Part shown: positions 8,252 to 15,882 of the stretch, in pieces
Numbering within the stretch: position 1 is the stretch's first letter
How the letters are laid out: each line of letters begins with the position of its first letter
NCBI RefSeq assembly: GCF_022627955.1
Contig: NZ_JABXGD010000003.1
Location: 329,918 to 393,917, forward strand
DNA: 64,000 nucleotides
Direction: 5' to 3'
DNA from: Microbacterium sp. C5A9
Lineage (GTDB): Bacteria > Actinomycetota > Actinomycetes > Actinomycetales > Microbacteriaceae
The notes under the pieces: model-generated
Seen by the model: only the letters and a program-made list of their open reading frames with translations
Told to the model about the DNA's origin: nothing
Database searches by the model: none
Translations under genes and position numbers: made by a program

Positions 8252-10276
8252 ATGTCCGAACCCCTGAAGATGACCAGACGGACCGTCCTCCTCGCCGGTG
8301 CCGGTGGTCTGCTCGCGGCTGCGGCCGGAGTCGGATCGGCGCAGTCGGCGAGTGCCACACCCTCGCTCTTCCCCGCTGGTCGCACCGGTACCACGATCAC
8401 CGAGATCGGGCCCGGAATCATGCAGTACTCGTTGATGAGCGGAGTGCTGCTCGACGGTGTCTGCTACATCGGGTCGCGCAACCTCGAGCCGACCGGCATC
8501 CTCGCCTTCGATGTCGCATCGGCCACGGTCACGCACTCGACCACGCTCGCGACCGGTCACAGCATCCAGGCGCTCGCGGTGGATCCCGTGCGCAAGGTGC
8601 TCTACGCCGGCATCCTGCAGAAGGCCGCGAGTGCCAACAATCTGTATCGCTGGGACCTGAGCGACCTCGCCTCGCCCGCGGTGGCGATCGGACGCATCGG
8701 AGACCGCGATGTGCGAGACCTCGCCGTCTCGTCCGACGGCACCGTCTTCGCGGTCGGAGGCGGCGGCACGGGCGCTCCCGCGCTGTGGCAGTACGACCCG
8801 TCTTCCGGGGCGGTCACGAGTCTCGGCGTGCCCGACGCGAACGCGACTCTCGCTCGGGCTGTGGCGGCGACAGATCAGACGGTGTTCTTCGGGGCCGGCA
8901 GCACGCTCGGGGGCGGAGCGGGCACGAGCAGGGCGGCGCTCTACGCGTTCGATCGCGCGTCGGGGACCTTCTCCGACATCACGCCCGTGGAGATGGTGAA
9001 TGACCCCAGCATCCGCGACCTCACGGTCTCCGGTGACCGGCTTCTCGTGTCGTCCGCCGGTTCGACCGAGCCGTCGAAGCTCGCCGAGATCTCGCTCGCC
9101 GATCACGCGTCGTACCGCGCAGTGACGTCGATCGGCACCACGGCCAAGAACTTCGCCGTTCTGGGTGACGACGTCTTCTGCGCGAACGACGCCGGTGTGG
9201 TGCGGTGGACGCCGGGTGAGGCTGCCGTGCAGCAGCTCCCCGTGACGAGAGACCTCGGGGAGATCTGGGGGCTCGACGCCCGGGATGACGGATTGGTCGT
9301 GGTCTCGGGCTACGGCTTCGTCGCTGCGCTCGACGCCGCCGGTGCGCTGCGAGGCGAGTACGACCTCGGCACGGCCGGTGCGCCGGTGAGCGCGCAGACC
9401 TGCATGGGCATCGCGGTCGGTGCCGGCTTCGCCTACGTCGGCGGCAACGGCGGCATCGCCCGCCACGATCTGCGACGCGGCGGTGCGGTGAATCTCCGCG
9501 CGCCCGGAGAGGCGAAGGATGCCGAGGTGATCGGCGGCGTGCTCTACACCGGCCAGTACAACTCGCAGGGGATCTGGGCGTACGACCCCCGCTCAGCAGA
9601 GCCGATCCGCCGCGTGGCCTCCTTCCCGACCGCGCAGAATCGTCCGCTGGACACCCACTGGGATGACTGCAATCGGCTGCTGCTCGTGGCGGCGCAGGCC
9701 GACACCGAGGGCGGTGGCTCGCTGTGGACGTTCGATCCGAAGACGGGTGAGAGCACCCATGCGATCAATCCGATCGACGACGTGCAGCTGGTGCGTGCTG
9801 TGGTGGCGGTCGACGGCGTCGCGTACCTCGGTGGCGACAACGCGCAGAAGGCCGGACCTCGCGGCACGATCGTCGCATGGGATCCGGTGGCGCACCGGGA
9901 GCTCTGGCGGGTGGAGACGGGCGCGTCGAACGGAATCGCCGCCCTCGCCGCGCACGGACGGCACCTTTTCGCCCTCACGATCAAGGGTGCGCTGGTGGTG
10001 ATCGACCGTCCGCGCCGTGAGGTCGTCCACACAGGCGACCTCGCCGCGCTCGGTCCCGGCTTCGCCGCGATGAAGGCGGCCCGAGGTGTGATCTACGGGG
10101 TCTCCGACACGAACCTCTTCCGGATCGACCCTCGCACCTTCGCGGTGACGACCGTCGTACCGGGCATCAACGGCGGCTGGTACAGCGGACCTCACCTGAA
10201 CGTCGATGAAGACGGTGCTGTGTTCACCCTTCGCGGGCGCACGCTGGTCAAGGTCGATGATCGACCACGACGCTGA
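8252..10276 (+). CDS. Tat-exported beta-propeller protein of unknown function
   Basis: A 674-residue secreted protein. A twin-arginine signal (MTRRTVLLAGAGGLLAAAAG) ends near AQSASA. The mature part is built of repeated blade-like segments (for example GVCYIGSRN, KVLYAGILQ, GTVFAVGGGG, GVAYLGGDNA, GTIVAWDPVA), as in WD40/PQQ-like propellers, about twelve such strands in all. No catalytic motif is evident. It is 43 bases after the dehydrogenase, has its own ACGGAG ribosome site, and ends at a perfect terminator, so it closes the sugar operon. Tat export suggests folding before secretion. It could be a carbohydrate-binding or lyase-like propeller; function is not assigned. Confidence 0.8.
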   Translation: MSEPLKMTRRTVLLAGAGGLLAAAAGVGSAQSASATPSLFPAGRTGTTITEIGPGIMQYSLMSGVLLDGVCYIGSRNLEPTGILAFDVASATVTHSTTLATGHSIQALAVDPVRKVLYAGILQKAASANNLYRWDLSDLASPAVAIGRIGDRDVRDLAVSSDGTVFAVGGGGTGAPALWQYDPSSGAVTSLGVPDANATLARAVAATDQTVFFGAGSTLGGGAGTSRAALYAFDRASGTFSDITPVEMVNDPSIRDLTVSGDRLLVSSAGSTEPSKLAEISLADHASYRAVTSIGTTAKNFAVLGDDVFCANDAGVVRWTPGEAAVQQLPVTRDLGEIWGLDARDDGLVVVSGYGFVAALDAAGALRGEYDLGTAGAPVSAQTCMGIAVGAGFAYVGGNGGIARHDLRRGGAVNLRAPGEAKDAEVIGGVLYTGQYNSQGIWAYDPRSAEPIRRVASFPTAQNRPLDTHWDDCNRLLLVAAQADTEGGGSLWTFDPKTGESTHAINPIDDVQLVRAVVAVDGVAYLGGDNAQKAGPRGTIVAWDPVAHRELWRVETGASNGIAALAAHGRHLFALTIKGALVVIDRPRREVVHTGDLAALGPGFAAMKAARGVIYGVSDTNLFRIDPRTFAVTTVVPGINGGWYSGPHLNVDEDGAVFTLRGRTLVKVDDRPRR

Positions 10277-10299
10277 CGTCGCCACGCCGAGCGCGGCGA

Positions 10300-10336
10300 A
10301 ACGCTCCGTCCGGGCGCGGGGCCCGGACGGAGCGTT
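10300..10336. terminator. Perfect 16-bp bidirectional terminator
   Basis: AACGCTCCGTCCGGGC (10300-10315) is exactly complementary to 10321-10336 around a GCGGG loop. It sits between the converging propeller gene and the ABC-2 permease gene, so it can end transcription from both sides. Confidence 0.85.
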
Positions 10337-10354
10337 CCGTCTCACTGCAGACGA

Positions 10355-11122
10355 TCAACGCACCTTCTTGCGGTAGGCGATGATGGCGAACACGTAGGCG
10401 ACGATCAGGATGCCGACGCACCAGGCCAGCGCGACCCAGATGTCGGTGCCGACGGGCTGCTCGGCGAACAGCGCCTGGATGGTGTTCACGATCGACGTGA
10501 CCGGCTGATTCTCGGCGAACCACTGCACGGGGCCGGGCATCGTCTCGGTGGGCACGAAGGCCGAGCTGATGAACGGCAGGAAGATCAGGGGGTACGAGAA
10601 CGCCGTCGCCCCGTCGAGCGTCTTGGCACTGAGTCCGGCGATGATCGCGAGCCACGTGAGCGCCAGGGTGAACAGCAGCAGGATGCCGATCACGGCTAGC
10701 CACGCGAGGGGACCCGCTCCCGTGCGGAAGCCGAGCAGGAACCCGACCGCGAAGATGATCGCCAGCGTGATGCCGTTCGCGACCAGCGAGGTGAGCACGT
10801 GGGCCCACAGCACGCTCGATCGGGCGATCGGCATGGAGTGGAAGCGCTCGAAGATGCCGCTCTGCAGGTCGTTGAACAGCCGGTAGGCGGTGTACGCGAT
10901 GCCGGATGCCACGGCGATCAGCAGGATGCCGGGGAGCAGGTAGTTGACGTAGTTCTCCGAGCCGATGCTCTGCTGGAGCGCCCCTCCGAAGACGAACACG
11001 AACAGCAGCATCAGGGCGATCGGGGTGACCGCGGTGGTGATGATGGTGTCGGTGCTGCGGAAGATGTGCCGCATCGAGCGGCCGGTGAGCGTCGCGGTGT
11101 CGGCGACGAAGTGCGTGCTCAT
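10355..11122 (-). CDS. ABC-2 type exporter permease (daunorubicin-resistance DrrB-like)
   Basis: Membrane subunit, 255 residues, with six hydrophobic segments (TAVTPIALMLLFVFVFGGAL through VALAWCVGILIVAYVFAI) and the ABC-2 core pattern FLPFISSAFVPTETMPGPVQ before the last helices, typical of DrrB-like exporters. The start at 11122 overlaps the ATPase stop by four bases. Together with the ATPase it would export a hydrophobic drug, lipid or signal. It is the last gene of a four-gene operon led by padR. Confidence 0.9.
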   Translation of the reverse strand: MSTHFVADTATLTGRSMRHIFRSTDTIITTAVTPIALMLLFVFVFGGALQQSIGSENYVNYLLPGILLIAVASGIAYTAYRLFNDLQSGIFERFHSMPIARSSVLWAHVLTSLVANGITLAIIFAVGFLLGFRTGAGPLAWLAVIGILLLFTLALTWLAIIAGLSAKTLDGATAFSYPLIFLPFISSAFVPTETMPGPVQWFAENQPVTSIVNTIQALFAEQPVGTDIWVALAWCVGILIVAYVFAIIAYRKKVR

Positions 11123-11907
11123 GCTGCGGCCTCCGTTCCGGACTCTGTCGTCGACGGGGTGCCGACGAGGGTGAGGAAGATCTCCTCGAGGGTGGGCTGC
11201 TTCTCGACGTACTCGACCTTCGCGGCGGGCAGCAGGCGCTTGAGCTCGGCGAGGGTGCCGTTCGCGATGATCCGGCCCTCGTGGAGGATCGCGATGCGGT
11301 CGGCCAGATGCTCGGCCTCGTCGAGGTACTGCGTCGTGAGCAGCACGGTGGTGCCAGTGGTCGCGAGCTCCGTGATCACGGCCCACACCTCGATGCGGGC
11401 CTCGGGGTCGAGGCCGGTGGTCGGCTCGTCGAGGTAGATCACCTCGGGGTGTCCGACCAAGCTCATGGCGATGTCGAGGCGCCGCCGCATGCCGCCGGAG
11501 TACGTGCCGACCTTGCGGCCGCCGGCATCCGTCAGCCGGAAGCGGGTGAGCAGGTCGTCGGCGACCTTCGCGGCCTCCGGCAGGTGACGCAGCCGGGCGA
11601 CCAGGATGAGGTTCTCCCGTCCGGTGAGGATCTCGTCGACGGCGGCGAACTGCCCGGTGAGGCTGATCCGCTGCCGCACGGCGAGCGGGTCGGCGGCGAC
11701 GTCGACCCCCTGCACGGTGACCGTGCCGGCGTCCGACCGCAGCAGGGTGGAGAGGATGCGGATCATGGTGGTCTTGCCCGCGCCGTTCGAGCCGAGGAGG
11801 GCGAAGATCGAGCCCTTCTGCACCTCGAAGTCGACGCCGCGGAGGACGTGCAGGTCGGCGTAGGACTTCTCGATGCCGCGGACGCTGATGGCGGCGGAGG
11901 CGTTCAT
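11119..11907 (-). CDS. ABC-2 type exporter ATP-binding protein (DrrA-like)
   Basis: A 262-residue ATPase. Walker A GSNGAGKTT is at residues 39-47, the signature YSGGMRRRLDIA follows, and Walker B plus D-loop read VIYLDEPTTGLDPEAR. The Q-loop segment SLTGQFAAVDEILTGRENL is characteristic of the DrrA subfamily that powers drug or lipid export. The chosen start at 11907 overlaps the DUF1048 stop by four bases and is preceded on its strand by GGGAGA; a longer frame to 12264 is a shadow. It pairs with the ABC-2 permease at its 3' end. Confidence 0.93.
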   Translation of the reverse strand: MNASAAISVRGIEKSYADLHVLRGVDFEVQKGSIFALLGSNGAGKTTMIRILSTLLRSDAGTVTVQGVDVAADPLAVRQRISLTGQFAAVDEILTGRENLILVARLRHLPEAAKVADDLLTRFRLTDAGGRKVGTYSGGMRRRLDIAMSLVGHPEVIYLDEPTTGLDPEARIEVWAVITELATTGTTVLLTTQYLDEAEHLADRIAILHEGRIIANGTLAELKRLLPAAKVEYVEKQPTLEEIFLTLVGTPSTTESGTEAAA

Positions 11908-12275
11908 GATCGGTTCTCCCGTTCTGTCGCGTCGTCGACCGCCTTGATGAGGCGGGCGCGCTCCTTGTCGATCCACTGGGTTCCGCCGTACGCCTCGGCG
12001 TAGGTCTCGGCGAACGAGACGGGGTCGTCTCCGACGATGTCGTCGATCGGGGTGCCGTCGATGGCGGCGCGCTCCCACAGGTCGGCGAGGTCGAGGAAGA
12101 TCTGCACGAGCGTGTCGCCGGCGGTGATGCCCCCGTAGTACATCGTGTAGCGGTGCTGGGCGTTGGCGACCGTGCGGTACGGCTCGGGGAGGGCGTCGAT
12201 GCGCTTCTTCGCATCGCGGTACTGCTTCTTCTGCTCGAGCGATCCGGTGAGCGCTTCGATCCACTTTGCGGCCAT
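11904..12275 (-). CDS. DUF1048 family protein
   Basis: A 123-residue soluble, helix-rich protein (KWIEALTGSLEQKKQYRDAK, then YYGGITAGDTLVQIFLDLAD). This pattern matches the DUF1048 family, whose genes repeatedly sit between a PadR regulator and an ABC-2 exporter in actinobacteria and firmicutes. No enzymatic motif is visible. It is two bases after padR and overlaps the ATPase gene by four bases, so it is made together with the exporter. Its role is unknown; it may be an accessory or a ligand sensor. Confidence 0.8.
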   Translation of the reverse strand: MAAKWIEALTGSLEQKKQYRDAKKRIDALPEPYRTVANAQHRYTMYYGGITAGDTLVQIFLDLADLWERAAIDGTPIDDIVGDDPVSFAETYAEAYGGTQWIDKERARLIKAVDDATERENRS

Positions 12276-12277
12276 GG

Positions 12278-12637
12278 TCAGTTCTCCTCGTTCGTGGTGC
12301 TGTCGATGTGATGGGTGTCCGTGTTGAGTCGTTCGATGTGCTGCGCGAGGAAGTTCCAGGTCTTCCAGAACTCCTCGAGCTCCTGGGTGCCCGCCGCGTT
12401 CAGCGAGTACACCTTGCGGGGAGGTCCCTTCTCGCTCGGGACCTTCTCGACGTCGACGAGCTTCTTCTGCTCGACGCGCACGAGCAGGGCGTAGATCGTG
12501 CCCTCGGCGATCTCGGTGAAGCCGTGATCGCGGATGCGGGTGGTGATCTCGTATCCGTAGGCCGGCTGCTCGGCGAGGAGAGCCAGGACGATGCCCTCCA
12601 GGGTGCCTTTGAGCATCTCGGTCATCTGCTTGCCCAT
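12278..12637 (-). CDS. PadR family transcriptional regulator
   Basis: A 119-residue regulator of the compact PadR type. The N-terminal winged helix contains LLAEQPAYGYEITTRIRDHG and the recognition part GTIYALLVRVEQKKLV, followed by the wing KGPPRKVYSLNAAG and a short C-terminal dimerisation helix. ATG 12637 was chosen because homology begins at MGKQMTEMLKGTLEG and a GAGG ribosome site precedes it; the frame stays open 28 codons upstream, but those codons cover the operator. As first gene of the padR-DUF1048-ABC operon it most likely represses its own operon until a ligand, often a toxic compound, releases it. Confidence 0.9.
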   Translation of the reverse strand: MGKQMTEMLKGTLEGIVLALLAEQPAYGYEITTRIRDHGFTEIAEGTIYALLVRVEQKKLVDVEKVPSEKGPPRKVYSLNAAGTQELEEFWKTWNFLAQHIERLNTDTHHIDSTTNEEN

Positions 12638-12662
12638 GAGAGCCTCGTTCCGTCGTATCCGG

Positions 12663-12730
12663 TACTCAGTGTTGCTGGGTACCGGTACAAAGTAACACCG
12701 AGCACCGGTACTTAGCAACACCGAATACTG
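12663..12730. promoter_or_regulatory. Repeated operator of the PadR operon
   Basis: Two direct copies of ACCGGTACnnAGyAACACCGA (12681-12701 and 12704-12724, 18 of 21 bases alike) start 23 bases apart. An inverted half site, TACTCAGTGTTGCT (12663-12676), faces TATTCGGTGTTGCT read on the other strand (12 of 14 alike). The AT-rich block starts 25 bases upstream of padR, where the promoter must lie, fitting autorepression. Confidence 0.7.
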
Positions 12731-12855
12731 AACTTCTCCGGATCGTCGGAGGGCTCATCGATCACGGCGCAGCAGGAAGGCGCGCGTCAGCGGCGGCACT
12801 GCCGGCACCGCGCGCGATCAGGCCTGTTCGTGCTGAGGCGTGAAGGGGTGGGATC

Positions 12856-13578
12856 TCAGACGAGGCGCGCGGCGCGCACCTGCGCGTCGAGCAGCGGGAG
12901 CGTCCGCGATGTGGCGGGGCTCAGGCCGAGCGTCGTGGCGAGCTCGAGGGCCAGTGCGGCGTGGCCGGCGGCGTTCGGGTGGAAGGGGTCGTTCATCAGG
13001 CCCCACGGCACTCCGCCGCCGCCGAGCTCGGTGAAGCGCGCGTGCTGGTCGACGAGGATCACGTCGTCGCTCGCGGCCACCTCGCGCACGGCGTCCGCGA
13101 ACTCCGTGAGCCGCTCGCGGCCCGGCGCGTTGGCGGCGTCGATCGAGGGCGGTGTCTGCAGCACGGGGATCGCGCCGAGTGTGCGCACGCGCGCCACGAA
13201 CTCGCGGAGGGATGCCGCGAACGCCGCCGGTTCGACGAACGGGCTGCCCTGCTGGGTCGACATGTCGTTCGTGCCGATCATCAGAGTGACGACGTCGGGA
13301 CGCCACCCGGCCACGCGCCGCTCGAAGTCGCCGAGGATGTCGGGCAGTCGGTGCCCGCTGATCGCCGAGTTGAGCACGATGTCTCGCGTGCGCCCGAGCT
13401 CGCCGCGGATCAGCTCGTGCAGGTGCTCGGAGTAGCTGCGGCCGCCGTGCGTGTGCACCAGCCCGTGGGTGATCGAATCTCCGGTGATCACCCAGTTCAG
13501 CGGCTCGGCACTCGCCAGGGACTCGGCGAGGCGGCGGAGATCGGAGGCGGCGGATGCGGGGGAATCGGCGTTCGACAC
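12856..13578 (-). CDS. SGNH/GDSL-type hydrolase
   Basis: A 240-residue esterase-fold enzyme. All four family blocks are present: GDSITHG with nucleophile Ser35, the block II glycine region, GTND with Asn104, and DPFHPNAAGH with catalytic Asp197 and His200. Such enzymes remove acyl or acetyl groups from sugars, lipids or other esters. There is no signal peptide, so it should act in the cytoplasm. The start is GTG at 13578, seven bases after a -10-like TAGGCT, which points to a leaderless mRNA. It is not linked to an obvious pathway here; substrate unknown. Confidence 0.88.
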   Translation of the reverse strand: MSNADSPASAASDLRRLAESLASAEPLNWVITGDSITHGLVHTHGGRSYSEHLHELIRGELGRTRDIVLNSAISGHRLPDILGDFERRVAGWRPDVVTLMIGTNDMSTQQGSPFVEPAAFAASLREFVARVRTLGAIPVLQTPPSIDAANAPGRERLTEFADAVREVAASDDVILVDQHARFTELGGGGVPWGLMNDPFHPNAAGHAALALELATTLGLSPATSRTLPLLDAQVRAARLV

Positions 13579-13585
13579 GCCCTCG

Positions 13586-13591
13586 AGCCTA
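13586..13591 (-). promoter_or_regulatory. -10 element of a leaderless promoter (SGNH hydrolase)
   Basis: TAGGCT on the minus strand, seven bases before the GTG start, fits the TANNNT -10 spacing of leaderless actinobacterial mRNAs. Confidence 0.5.
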
Positions 13592-13619
13592 GCGCCGAGG
13601 GCGTGTCACGCCGGCGACG

Positions 13620-14621
13620 TCACAACCACTTCTTGTACTTGAACACCCCGAACAGTCCCAGCGCGAAGGCGGCCATGGCCCCGATCGCCATCGGGTATCC
13701 GAACGACCAGCCGAGCTCCGGCATCCCCTCGAAGTTCATGCCGTAGACCGTGCCGACGAGCGTCGGCGCGAAGATGATCGCCGCCCACGACGAGATCCGC
13801 TTGATCTCGTCGTTCTGTGCGAGTCCCGCCTCGGTCTGCCGCCGGGCGACCAGGGCGGAGTGCACGGTGAGGGCGTTCTCGAGGATCGCGCGGAACGAGT
13901 CGACGCGCTCGTTCACCCGGATGACGTGGTCGAGCACGTCGCGCAGCGACCGCTGCAGCTCTTCGTCGATGCGGTACTTCTCCGACCCGCGGCGCAGCCA
14001 TTCCAGCATCCCGGCGAGGGGGTGCACCGCGCGCTGGAAGTTGATGACCTCGCGGGAGAGCTCGTAGATGCGGCGCGAGAGGGCGTCGTCGTCGCTGTCG
14101 CCGAACAGCTGGTCCTCGATCTCGTCGATGTCGTTGAGCAGCCCGGTGACGATCGGCTCGTAGCCGTCGACGACCTCGTCGAGGATCGCGTAGAACACGG
14201 CCTCCGGTCCCATCGCGAGCAGCTCGGGGTGCGCCTCCATGCGGCGGCGCACGGCCGCGAGGTCCGGCGATTCCGCGTGGCGGATGGTCACGACGAAGTC
14301 GGGTCCGACGAACAGGTGCAGCTCGCCGAACTCGATCGACTCCTGCTCGTCGCGATACCGGGCGGGGCGCAGCACGGCGAAGAGCGTGTCGCCGTAGCGC
14401 TCGACCTTCGACCGCTGGTGCCCCGAGAGCGCGTCTTCGACGGCGAGGGGATGCAGGTCGAACTCGCGGGCGACCGAGGCCACCTCCTGCGGGCTCGGCC
14501 GGTACAGGCCGATCCACGCGATGCCGCCGTGGGAATCGAGCGACCGGTAGGTCTCGTCGAGGTTCTTCGGGGTCTCCACGCGACGTCCGTGGACGTACAC
14601 GCCGTTGTCGATGAGGGCCAT
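13620..14621 (-). CDS. corA: CorA-family magnesium/divalent metal channel
   Basis: A 333-residue CorA-type channel subunit. A large N-terminal cytoplasmic domain with long helices (about residues 1-265) is followed by the signature YGMNFEGMPELGW at the mouth of the pore, after the first membrane helix (SWAAIIFAPTLVGTVYGMN), and a second helix ending in a Lys-rich tail (FGVFKYKKWL). Such pentameric channels pass Mg2+, sometimes Co2+ or Ni2+, and close when internal Mg2+ is high. Start ATG 14621 was chosen where homology begins (MALIDNGVYVHG). It is a single gene, 41 bases from the start of the hydrolase gene downstream. Confidence 0.93.
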   Translation of the reverse strand: MALIDNGVYVHGRRVETPKNLDETYRSLDSHGGIAWIGLYRPSPQEVASVAREFDLHPLAVEDALSGHQRSKVERYGDTLFAVLRPARYRDEQESIEFGELHLFVGPDFVVTIRHAESPDLAAVRRRMEAHPELLAMGPEAVFYAILDEVVDGYEPIVTGLLNDIDEIEDQLFGDSDDDALSRRIYELSREVINFQRAVHPLAGMLEWLRRGSEKYRIDEELQRSLRDVLDHVIRVNERVDSFRAILENALTVHSALVARRQTEAGLAQNDEIKRISSWAAIIFAPTLVGTVYGMNFEGMPELGWSFGYPMAIGAMAAFALGLFGVFKYKKWL

Positions 14622-14901
14622 GGCTGGCTCCGTTCTCGCAGGCGCACACCGAGGCATGTCGGGAGTGCGCAGAATTCGTCAGGGGGCGGAAGACGCCGCC
14701 GACGGCTGCGGAGCAGGACGTGCAGGTGCGGAGCCGGAGCTCAACGCACGGATGCCGTCAGACGCGACGCAACGAAGGCGGCGTCGCAACTATCACCGGA
14801 CATCGCCATCACCGCCTCTCGCGCTCTGAAGGGGTCACACGACCCGATGTGCCAGCATACCCCTGCGTGCTGGACGCCGGATCCACGCGGACCGGATGCG
14901 G

Positions 14902-15756
14902 TCAGGAGGCCGGGATCCCGACCAGCTCGGCGCTCTTCTGCCACAGCGCCTCGGCCAGTGCGGCATCCTCGATGCGGGGGTTCACGCGGCGGGTCAGCAC
15001 CCGCTCGTCGTAGTACGCGCCCGAGATCCAGGTCTCGTCCGGGGTGCCCTCGACGAACCAGCTCAGCGTGCTGCCGCCCTTCTCGCTGCTGATCAGCAGA
15101 AGGTGCTTGAGCGGCGTGCGATAGACGAGCCGCATGACGGTGCTCGAGTCCGAGGCGAAGTTCGTCTGCACCGTGCCGGGGTGGAAGGCGACCGAGGTCA
15201 GCCCCTCGTCGTGGAACTTCGCGTGCAGGCTCTTGGTGAACAGCACGTTGGCGAGCTTCGCGTCGCCGTAGGCCCGGTTCGCGCTGAAGTTCTCGTGGTT
15301 GTCGAGGTCGTCGATGTCGATCCGGCCGAACAGACGGTGGGCCACGCTCGACGTGTTGATGATCGCCGCGTGACCGGCGCGCAGCTGGGGCAGCAGCAGG
15401 TTCGTCAGCAGGAACGGCGCCAGGTGATTGACCTGCAGCGTCTTCTCGAAGCCGTCGACCGTCGGGGTCCGGTCGCCGAAGATGCCGCCGGCGTTGTTCG
15501 CGAGCACGTCGATGCCGTCGTCGCCCACGGCATCCGCGATCTTCGTCGCGAGCTCGCGCACGTCATCGAGCCGGGCGAAGTCGGCGGTGAACCACTCGGC
15601 TCCGGTGTCGGCGGCGACCGCGCGCGTCTTCTCGGGCGACCGGCCGACCAGGATCAGGCGGTGGCCGGATGCCGCGAGCTGGCGCGCGGAGGCTGCGCCG
15701 ATGCCGTCGGATGCGCCGGTGAGCACGACCGTCTTCGGGGTCACATCGCCGGTCAC
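14902..15756 (-). CDS. Short-chain dehydrogenase/reductase
   Basis: A 284-residue classical SDR of the retinol-dehydrogenase-like type. TGASDGIG at residues 13-20 is the coenzyme glycine motif; NNAG follows in the middle; the active-site Ser (NTSSVAHR) and the YxxxK pair (AYGDAKLANVLF) are present, so it should be catalytically active with NAD(P)H. The annotated start is GTG at 15756; a second GTG four codons on is equally possible since neither has a clear ribosome site. It stands alone between corA and an amidohydrolase gene. Substrate is not predictable. Confidence 0.87.
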   Translation of the reverse strand: MTGDVTPKTVVLTGASDGIGAASARQLAASGHRLILVGRSPEKTRAVAADTGAEWFTADFARLDDVRELATKIADAVGDDGIDVLANNAGGIFGDRTPTVDGFEKTLQVNHLAPFLLTNLLLPQLRAGHAAIINTSSVAHRLFGRIDIDDLDNHENFSANRAYGDAKLANVLFTKSLHAKFHDEGLTSVAFHPGTVQTNFASDSSTVMRLVYRTPLKHLLLISSEKGGSTLSWFVEGTPDETWISGAYYDERVLTRRVNPRIEDAALAEALWQKSAELVGIPAS

Positions 15757-15882
15757 TCTGTAGCGGCCTTCGACGCGACGTGCTCGGCGATGGTCTGGTC
15801 TGAGACGCTGCGCATCCGTCCGCCCTTCTGATGGGACCCGGGCTCTGAGGGAACCCGGTCTCCCGAGGCTATAGCAGCGCGA

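Noticed and set aside
12780..12820. Terminator stem from GCGCGC words after the SGNH hydrolase gene
   Set aside because: Pairing is imperfect and could arise from base composition alone.
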